Translations under genes and position numbers: made by a program
Origin: Psococerastis gibbosa
Taxonomy: Eukaryota > Arthropoda > Insecta > Psocodea > Psocidae
DNA length: 64,000 nucleotides
Direction of reading: 5' to 3'
Assembly: GCA_963971405.1 (NCBI GenBank)
Contig: OZ020487.1
Location: 40,583,039 to 40,647,038 of the forward strand
The notes under the pieces: model-generated
Told to the model about the DNA's origin: nothing
The model's database searches: none
The model's input: the letters and a program-made list of their open reading frames with translations, nothing else
Part shown: positions 55,533 through 64,000 of the stretch, piece after piece
How the letters are laid out: each line of letters starts with the position of its first letter
Position numbering within the stretch: the stretch's first letter is position 1

Positions 55533-55539
55533 GGCGTCT

Positions 55540-57540
55540 GTCATACTTGTTATAAATGCGTTATAGGAATATTCTGTCGCAATAATGTGTCTTCATTTCT
55601 CAGTTGCCTCTTATTCTGTGTGTTTCCCACAATTTTGCTCAAATACTTCAAATAGTTATTCTTGATTTGAAGATATTTGTACAGTTTTCCTATTGGTAGG
55701 GAGTAGTGTCTATAAGTCTGTATTTTTCGTTTATATTTTAAATTTTGTTTAATTTGTTAGATAGCATGTTTTTTACTATTTTATTTTGCCTTTTTGGTAT
55801 TTTTGGGAAATAGCTATTGCTATCTCTCCCCCAAGTTTGTAGTCCATAATTTAGTACCGATTCTATTAATGCATGGTTAATACTTTTTAGGCAATATAAT
55901 AATAATAAGAATGTATATATCGCTAGATGATAAATACTGTACAGTAGAGTACAAATGTACTAAAGAACTATTATTATTCCTATAACAAACGATAGGGCTT
56001 ATTTTTCGGGTAAATTGCCATCGTCGACAATTCTGCGGACGCTGTGAAAGAGCTCATGGCTGTTGGGGTAAACGGGGGGTGGGAGGGGGCGACAGAGTGC
56101 CCTTTGCGAACCAGTGACCCCAGCGCTTTGTTTTAACGATGTAGTAATTTACACAGCGGGGAGGTTTATCCCGTAATCGCAACAAACTGCCACCAACTCC
56201 GAGTAAGCTACGTTTCGTATGGCCTCCCTTGTTTTTCACCTCACCATAACACCCTTAGTTAATTGCGGGAGAAAAGTTTTGGTAAAAACGCTTTTGTTTG
56301 AGTGAGGGACTCGTTAAAATAAGCACACAAAAAAACTCCCCCTGCGGTGTTTGCTTGTAGATTGAATTCAAATATTTAGAGTAACAAGTTGCAACAGTTG
56401 AGGGGTGTGGGAAGCCCTAAGCCCTGAGGCTCTGAGCGATATGTTGCAGGATATTCTATATAGAAAAGTAAAATACCGCAAAAATTATGGTACCAAAATA
56501 TACTGATTGGTGGCTTGATTGTTTTTATGCGTCTGTATTATGTTGGATTACCTACGAGTACTTAGCTACGTAGCCTATAGGCTATAATAATAATAATTAC
56601 CAGGATAGGTGCCAGGATCGAGGGGAGGGGAGGCATCGATGCCACATGTTGCTGTCAACCAGCCGGCCGGTTGTAACTTGAAGAAGTAGAAGAAGGGAAG
56701 GCAATTGCAGTTAATGGGCAAATTTTATATTGGAAAATTCTTGAGCCCAACCAATCAGATCATTCAATTGAAATTTTTGGTTTTGAAATCATTTCTCTAT
56801 GGTTTATCCTTTCTTGTATACGAAATAACTCAATATTGTTCATTATTACAATAGCATTTACAAGTTTTTCCTCATTTCGAAAGTACTCCCTGTACTTCTT
56901 CCAATTCCAATGATATCCGAAAAAATGAACATCCAACCCCCAGGAACAGTTACATAAAAATACTTTCCAAGTACAAAATAAAAAAAATCCAATCCCTTAA
57001 GCTACAAAACTGTCAGCAACAACTCCACTGCACTTCACGAGCTCCCGCTGGAACCCAAATCACTGGGAAGAAAATAATAAAAATCATTACCCCAGAAACG
57101 GATGAAAAATCTATTACTGTGGGGGATATAACATTGAAGAGAAAACAGGAGCTGCAGGACGGATAAATGTCACCAAGAAAATAATGATACGTAAAAGAGT
57201 ATTGTTGGGAAAGCTGAGATGCCGGAGGAAAGAGGCTAGCTGCAGTAACCCTGGTAACCAGACGAAGCTTCGGCCATTAAATGCGAAATAAAACCAAAGG
57301 CGAAGTCGTCGGGTCAGCAGGACGCATTGTCTACACCTGCTGCCACGGCTTTTATTATGTGTCTATACTGTTGAGTCCTGAACATTGCTGTAGTAGCCTA
57401 CATTTGGAGTCAGCGGAATGCGTAAAAAGACCAAAATCTTACGCTTTTGAAATTTGTTATAAATGCTACAATTTTTATTCATAAAAATTTTGAAATTGTA
57501 CTTTTGTCTCTTTGAAGTAAAGTTTTAATGCAATGGGCCC
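55540..57540. other. no gene recognised; RTE-like tail at 56603-56696
   Basis: TGCCAGGATCGAGGGGAGG..CACATGTTGCTGTCAACCAG then AAGAAGTAGAAGAAGGG repeats the LINE tail of 29.95-30.05 kb. The remainder is unassigned. Confidence 0.5.
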
Positions 57541-57543
57541 TAA

Positions 57544-57705
57544 GGGGGGTATTCCATATACGTACAACGTCAACGAAAAATTGAAAAATGACGTTTTAGC
57601 AGACATTAAAGACATACTAAAAATTCTGCTACCACGTCAATTTACGTCATTTTGACGTCATTTTTCAATTTTTCGTTGACGTTGTACGTATGTGGAATGG
57701 GCACC
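57544..57705. mobile_element. 162-bp foldback MITE, PIF/Harbinger-like
   Basis: Near-perfect hairpin: GTACAACGTCAACGAAAAAT and complement, ends GGGGGGTATTCCATA and TGTGGAATGGGCACC, flanks TAA and TGA. The centre keeps TTTTAGCAGACATTAAAGAC and TTCTGCTACCACGTC, the same motif as in the other foldback MITEs. Confidence 0.85.
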
Positions 57706-58084
57706 TGATTACACACTAATATTTATTCGATCGATATCGAAGAAATGAGGAGGCTGTTTACAAACATGACCAACTCCAAGTTGTAGAATTTTTCAGGAGA
57801 GTGGATTTTCTGTTGAAAATTTAATTAAGTTTATAGCTAACCCTAGACTTCTCAGCGCTTCTGTGCGCAATCTGGCTGCATTTGTCACTTTATTTTACAA
57901 CGTGCAAGTGGACATTTAAATTTTCTGCAAGGTCGGATCAAAACCCCATTTTGTAAAAAAATGGAGTTGGCCACGTTTGTAACCAAGCTCCTCAAATATA
58001 CTATTTGGAATGTTTATGTTGATGTGTACGATTTGAATCTGAATTTAGGTATTGCAATTTTTCATAAACTCACATTTAACCATC

Positions 58085-58345
58085 CCGAGGCTGTTGACAG
58101 GTATCAATATGGTGGCTACTGTGGCCTGCACAATTTCACACAATTTTGCTAGGTGAATAGCCGGTACAAGCTAAGTACAGAGTTTTGACCGGGTCCAGGT
58201 ATCCGTTCTGCTATGTTGCAATGTGTAAGACTTCGAAATATTTTACGTTGGTACTTATCTCCGATAGTTGGCTTATGGTTAACGGGTGCTCCGTAAGGGA
58301 TATTATGGCTGTCGCCGTTCCAGTTAATATATTTCTATGTATTTA
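58085..58345 (+). repeat. dispersed repeat Q
   Basis: Matches 32615-32897: GACAGGTATCAATATGG, GACCGGGTCCAGGTATCCGT, GTTAACGGGTGC; ends GATATTTCTATG-like. Confidence 0.75.
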
Positions 58346-58349
58346 ACGG

Positions 58350-59120
58350 ATTGTAATAGGGGGATTAGTAAAATAGAAAAATGCTGGCTCCATGAAGGCC
58401 AGTAAACCCCACCTCCCCACCTACGGCCTTGCTGGAATGAAGTCAGCATAAAAATAGTTGTAGTTGCTAGTAAATATTGTATTATGCAGGTACATCCATT
58501 ACCTTAGCGTTGTCGCAAAATAATCTAAGTATATTATACCATACTGTACCACATATTGGAGACGTTATATACGCTCCACAGCTAAGCGGTTTTACCATCA
58601 AACCTTTTAAGTGCTGGGCACACGGTGGTGTTTCGTATTTTCTAAGGCACTATATACCCGGGTATTGTCATCCGCCATGTTGTATCCCATATTTCCTATA
58701 TGGTAAGTATTGTAAGAAAAGTAAAAAATTGAAAAAAATTGAAAAAAACTAATACACGTTTTAGTAATTTTTTATTATACACTTCCCTACTTGGTAGAGG
58801 CTGGCAGAGGAAAGATCGGAGTGGAAGAGCCGGAGCAAAATGCTGCAAGCCAACCCATGAGGGTTGTTCACCAGAAGAAGAAGAAGAAGACTTGGTAGCA
58901 CGTTTTTTAAATAAAAATAAATAAACAACGATAAATTTCAAAAAATAAATAGGTAAACACCCAATGCTTGGCTTATACACAAGATTTATAATATGGATAC
59001 AACATGGCGGATGACAATACCTGTCTAATATAGAGCCCTAGTATTTTCCTGCAAAGCAATTATTATTTTCGTATTTCCATATTTATCTTACCGCAGGTAC
59101 TCTTATTGAGTTGTAGCCCC
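58350..59120. other. no gene recognised; LINE-tail-like stretch at 58796-58893
   Basis: AGAGGCTGGCAGAGG..CAAAATGCTGCAAGCCAACC and a run of AAG units look like another RTE-like 3' tail, in plus orientation. Confidence 0.45.
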
Positions 59121-59124
59121 TGCC

Positions 59125-61745
59125 AGTACCGGATTAACCCATGGTCACTTGGGGCACAGGCCCACGGCCCCCACAAAAATGCCTAAAATTCCGGCCCCTC
59201 GCACAAACGAGATTTTATTTTATTTTTTATTTTTTAATTTGAAATATCAATATAAACAAATTGTTCGGGAAATGAGCTAGGAGAGCGCCAAAGAGCATTT
59301 AAGAAATTGGAGGAGTTAAAAGTTATGGTCTATTTGACCTACCAATCAGGTAGCAGCGGCTTGCACCTGATTGGCCTAGACCCCGAACGGTTTTTAGTGT
59401 AACGCTATAGAGCAAGAAAATGTTTGAGTGATATAAGGTGTGAGAAGCATTGGGGTCCTGCCACATCTGGCCTCCCCAAGAAGAAAAGTCGGCCTCTCTC
59501 ACTTTCTTTCTCTCTCACTTTCTTTCTCTCTCTCTTTCTTTCTCTCTCATTTTCTCTCTCAAAGGAAGACGACTAATGTTCTTATGTTCTTGGGGACTCC
59601 TTGTGGGACCTCTACCGGATGTGGCACGGACCCCCAATGGTGGCCAATGCTTCTCAAATCTTAGTTCACTTCAACATTTTCTTGCTCTACATGAATATAC
59701 ACAAAAAACGTTAAAGTGAAACGATTGCTCAGTCCAGTTGGGTCTCCGCCTACCAATCATAACTTACATTGAGCAGTCCTAACCGCTTACTATAAATATT
59801 TGTACATCGTACAATATATACTACAATATTCTATTCAATATAAGCTCATTCTTTGTTTAACAATCGTCTTGTTCATTTCTGACTGCTGACGCCCAACATC
59901 CCAACCGCTCATGATTCTACAGCCTGTAATATCGGGACATGGAGATTGGAAAAGGAAGGAAAAAATGTATAGAAGGTATCAGATATTATTATATGGCTAC
60001 CTGCTGAAGTAGCTTTAGTGTATTTGCTGGTAATACTAGCATGTACCGTATTCTTTCAAATTAAAATCCAGTCAATATCGATGGTAAATCTAAAAAGCTC
60101 TATATACAGTAAATATTACAGTATTCTGAGAAAGATGAAGCATTCCACAGTACTGCACAAAGTTCCAGATATTTAATATCATAGCTTACAACAGAATTCC
60201 GCAAAGAATTCCGCCTGCTGCGTTTTCTAGGAAAACTGCCATTTATAGAGTATAAATGTATATTGTACCATTCTGTACAAGCCTTTGTATTGTGAGAGCA
60301 GCGAATATGAATTATCTGCTCTGCTCTTGCAGGATAATATTTCAAATTCCTTTAGAATGCATCTACTATATGTCATAACGTCCATTGTCCAATTTATAGC
60401 TTTATAACTTTCCCGATCGCTGCTCTTCAATGCGGCGTTAGCATATTTACCACAATGAATATTATCTTGATTTGACCTCTTTCGCACGGTAGCAGAATTC
60501 TACAATTGCCTTATAATTTTAGGCATGGGAAATCTAAATTCTAAATGTATCAAAGCTCAAAATCTGCCTACCAACGCCTAGTACCGTAAGCCATGTCAAA
60601 ATGGATTTTCTTCGCCAGCAAGGGTGCTATAGGGAGTAAAATATATCAGTATGAATTTATGGTTAATATTTCACAGTTCCCATTATAAAATGTAAAGAAG
60701 CTAAGAAATTGAATAATACAAACCATGCTTCTTCCTTACAGAGGAACTTGGAGAGATGTGTTCACTGTAAAGACTGGGATGTGGAATATGAAAGCTGCCA
60801 ACCTAAATAGAGACTGCAAAATTTTTTATTTCGTAGTTGCGATCTGACAGTGTATTAAACTCCACCATCGCCCGTCTCAAAAAATACAGAGCTGCATTCG
60901 TTGTAACCTATGATTAAACATGAATGCGGAAAATTTTGTAGCCACATCTTTACCGCTTTACAACAGGATATTCAATGTTACCCACCACGTTGTCTGTCTG
61001 GCGCAGCGAAGTTCAACACTTGTAACGTTTGGCAGCAGCACGACTTCTTTTCAGAGTAGCAGTCTCCAAAATCCAAAATGCCGTGAGGATCGCCAAAAAA
61101 AGAGGTATTTAAAGAAGAAGATTTTTGGTGTATAACCTTACTATTTCCACCGAAACCGCATGACGTAATTACAATAGTATTTCTCTGTTAACATTTTTAT
61201 CGACATTCCACATTTTTTCCCTAAATTGCATTGCATGTTAAATTACTAGCCCCATGCATTAGAGGTCACAGCAACAGTTTGCAAGTAGAGTACATACCAT
61301 ACGTATCTACATATTATATTTTACCAGCAGTCCTCAAGCTTCAAAGGGTTGTAGACTTAACGCGCGACGGCTTTTTTTTAGTGCCCATATAGTTTTTTTG
61401 TTATTTTTAAATTCAGTCTTATTAGGTAGTATTTCTCACACATGAAGCCATGGACCCATATGTGAATCTAATGTCTTTATAACTATTAAGGAAACTCTGT
61501 GCACAATTCAAAGTTACAAAGCAAAATAAACAGAACTTGTAGTTTTCCTCATCCTGTGCTATTCTAAAATCATGTAAATAAGTAAGTTGGCTCCCCCACT
61601 GATTATTGTAATCTTATGCATAATTCGCCGTTCCTCATTCACAGTCTACTTAGCACTCGAGTATTGCAGGCAAAATCCATATTTCATATTTTAATTTCCT
61701 TCGCAGAAGAGGATAAATTTAATGTAACGTACAGCATCTAGTAAA
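59125..61745. other. no gene recognised
   Basis: CAGTACCGGATTAACCC at 59125 resembles a hAT left end without a partner. A pyrimidine microsatellite (CTCT/CTTT) lies at 59490-59562. Otherwise unassigned AT-rich DNA; frames up to 86 codons at 60100-60487 are not recognisable. Confidence 0.4.
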
Positions 61746-61749
61746 GTTA

Positions 61750-62260
61750 TACGTATCCCTGTTCCCTGACTTGTATCTGTACTTGGGTCATGCTTTCACC
61801 TGTTCCATTGCCTCAATGGTAAGCTTGTCTCAGTTTGTCCTACATTGATATGTAAGTTGCATAGTTTGGACTCGTATCTGTACTTGGTTAAGTCATGCTT
61901 TCACCTGTTCCATTGCCTCAATGGTAAGTTTGTCTCAGCTTGTCCTACATTGCTATGTAAGTTGCAAAACTGGGACTCGTATCTGTACTTGGTTAAGTCA
62001 TGCTTTCACCTGTTCCATTGCCTCAATGGTAAGCTTGTCTCAGCTTGTCCTACATTACTATGTAAGTTGCATAACTGGGACTTGTATCTGTACTTGGTTA
62101 AAACCTGTTCCATTGCCTCAATGGTAAGCATGTCTCAGTTTGTCCTACATTGCTATGTAAGTTGCACAACTGGGACTCGTATCTGTACTTGGTTAAGTCA
62201 TACTTTCACCTGCTTCATTAGGTCAATGGTAAGCTTGTCTCAACTTGTCCGTTATTGCTT
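61750..62260. repeat. 105-bp tandem repeat, about 4.7 copies
   Basis: The landmark GTTCCATTGCCTCAATGG begins at 61802, 61907, 62012 and 62107, with a diverged copy at 62212; the period is 105 bp, with one unit 10 bp shorter. The 139-codon frame across it arises because 105 is a multiple of three and is not evidence of a protein. Confidence 0.92.
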
Positions 62261-62337
62261 GTAGCCGGTATAGGTAGACATCGGGAACTTATATTAGTTT
62301 GGCAATGGCCAAAAATGCATACGGAAACAATACAAAT

Positions 62338-62400
62338 AATTTCTGAAATCCATGGGGTCGTTGGCATTGGGCAAGGGACCTATGTAGTAGGCCTCAGTCC
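62338..62400 (-). repeat. repeat R terminal fragment
   Basis: The complement GCCAATGCCAACGACCCCAT..TGGATTTC matches the left ends near 18580 and 29190. Confidence 0.6.
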
Positions 62401-62529
62401 ATAAAAAGTCCTCATTGTTAGCTCAAATCCCTGTTCCCTTCGGTTGAAATGTATTGTAAAATTTTCATAGATTAAACTATGAAAACTACAGGTTAGGCCC
62501 GATCCGACGACTGATTGTTGTTATGTATG

Positions 62530-62935
62530 AGTATTTGACATAGAAATATATTAACTGGAGCGGCGGGAGCCATAATATGGCTTACGAGGCACCCGTTAAC
62601 CATAAGCCAACTATCAGAGATAAGTAACAACGCAAAAATTATCGAAGTCTTACACATTGCAGCATAGCAGAACGGATACCTGGACCCGGTCAAAAACTCT
62701 GTACTTAGCTTCTTCTTCTTAATTACACCATAGCGCTAGGCTTCCGCCATCAGCTTTCTTGCAGCCCAATACAACACATAATCTGGTGAACCTCTGCTAC
62801 TGACAAGAGCCTGGCACGTCTTAAGATGATTTCCACTTATCACTGGTTTTCCCCGCCAAATTGCGTACTTATCTTGGGCAGGCTACACTAGCAGCCATAT
62901 TGATAACGGTCTCCAGCCACGGGATGGTATGTGAT
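62530..62935 (-). repeat. dispersed repeat Q with a nested LINE tail
   Basis: Minus-strand copy of Q, split at 62706-62828 by an inserted stretch beginning CTTCTTCTTCTT (complement of an AAG tail), whose minus strand resembles an RTE-like 3' end. The plus-strand Q copy at 32690-32730 is continuous near this site. Confidence 0.72.
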
Positions 62936-63202
62936 AGTTTTATTAGGTGCGTTCTGATTGGCTGATGTGTTAGCGCGCGTTGTTGTGGTTTGGGAGTTAG
63001 GATGATGGCGCGGATTGAAATAGTAAAATGTCTCTGAGTTTTGGAATTTATATAATAAACTTTCAAATTGGGTATCTGGAGTCTTCGTATATCTTCGAAC
63101 CTACCCTAAATAAACCAAACATTATAATTGTTATCATTTAAGTGACCCTTATCTTGTTATTATTTACATTACTATTACTATTGAATCGGCTCACGTAGGC
63201 TA

Positions 63203-63484
63203 GTAGTAGTAGTAGTGTTTGTCGGGTTAATAACGACTTAGGCCTCATATTTGGGCCCATAGAGCGACCCCGACTTGACTGTCCTATGCCAGCCCATAGG
63301 ACAGTGGACCTCCTGATTATAGTGGATTCCGAACCACCTGGGTAACACAGTGAAGTCACACGATTAGTTCGGAGGTGACCAGGACAAGTCCTACCATGTT
63401 TCCCTACCGGCACTGTGCACACGACCAAGTTATCTGCAGCTTTGAACCTGCTCTGGTTCGCTGGATTCAACTTGGTGTGGCGGC
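63203..63484 (-). mobile_element. retroposon S4 with 12-16 bp target duplication
   Basis: The TAG repeat at its left side is the (TAC)n tail in complement. The flanks read CGGCTCACGTAGGCTA at 63187-63202 and again at 63485-63500; up to four of these bases could belong to the element. The host site is itself a small palindrome (ATTGAATCGG and CCGATTCAAT). Confidence 0.9.
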
Positions 63485-63704
63485 CGGCTCACGTAGGCTA
63501 ACTAACCGATTCAATAATACCAAAAATAATAATAACAAGGTAAGCGTCGCTTGAAAGGTAAATATCAAATTCGGATCGGCCCTAAGTCACTTACAATTAT
63601 TATTTATTCATTATTATATTAAGGTTTGATTCCGAAACTCCAATATGTATCGTATTGCTATGTAACATATAATGTCAGATAATGTAGATACACTTTCGGA
63701 CAGA

Positions 63705-64000
63705 GGTGGACACAGTGACCGGCACTGAGGGCAATTGCCCCCCCCCCCCTTTGACCAGCAGTTATATTCTTTGCCTCTAAAATGTGTTACTGCACTCAAA
63801 ATGCGCAAAACCTCACTATTTCAGCCCTATTTTTAAAAAACTTTCTACCGGGGAGACCCCCGGCCCCCCCTGTCCGGCACTACATTGATTCTTCGTAGTA
63901 TATAAGCATTATTGCTCACAAAAAAATGCGTAAAGCCTCACCATTTTAGCCCTATTTTTCAAACATTTCTCCCCCGGGCCCCCCGTGTCCAGAGCTATGT
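63705..64000 (+). repeat. C-run-rich repeat V, running off the window
   Basis: GGGCAATTGCCCCC, GCAGTTATATTCTTTGCC and two blocks with AAAATGCGCAAAACCTCAC match 38650-38900. The right end lies beyond the window. Confidence 0.7.

Noticed and set aside
59125-59205. hAT MITE from CAGTACCGGATTAA
   Set aside because: No matching inverted right end or 8-bp duplication could be found.
61845-62264. 139-codon repetitive protein
   Set aside because: The frame stays open because the tandem period is 105 bp, a multiple of three. The 10-bp deletion in one unit and lack of other support argue against coding.

Overview
This 64 kb window looks like repeat-rich, AT-rich nuclear DNA from an invertebrate animal. 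The evidence is non-LTR retrotransposon fragments (RNase H-bearing LOA/I/R1-like, CR1/L2-like and RTE-like), tRNA-derived SINEs with A and B boxes, hAT-like and PIF/Harbinger-like miniature elements and simple satellites. An arthropod is plausible, but the species cannot be named from the sequence. I see no convincing host gene: every open frame with recognisable homology belongs to a retrotransposon, and most other short frames lie in repeats or read as chance.

Layout. 1-5.3 kb: an inverted repeat (arms near 1-85 and 3435-3525) encloses a 16-copy, 61-bp satellite; then come a 673-bp foldback element and an RTE-like LINE tail. 6.8-10.4 kb: two hAT-like MITEs, a 186-bp triplication and a SINE. 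11.3-14.3 kb: a 5'-truncated LINE with an open 949-codon frame and intact reverse transcriptase and RNase H catalytic residues. 14.6-22.5 kb: nested foldback elements, including two copies of a palindromic retroposon with 12-13 bp target duplications and a hammerhead-like core. 22.4-39 kb: tRNA-like SINEs, hAT MITEs, a CR1-like LINE tail and more foldbacks. 39-53.8 kb: LINE fragments, one inserted into a palindromic tRNA-like element with target duplication, three more copies of the 380-bp foldback MITE, and an RTE-like fragment interrupted by a probable LTR. 54-64 kb: sparse repeats, a 105-bp tandem repeat, a SINE with a 12-16 bp target duplication, and a C-run-rich repeat running off the right edge.

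Two themes stand out. First, most families here, of different transposition classes, exist as foldbacks (inverted dimers). Second, the window contains its own controls: several insertions have a related empty site elsewhere in the same 64 kb, which supports the inferred boundaries. The best candidate for something little described is the palindromic retroposon at 15720-15927, 17525-17875 and 36234-36677, possibly a non-autonomous Penelope-like or retrozyme-like element. Element boundaries were read by eye and may be off by a few bases where marked approximate.
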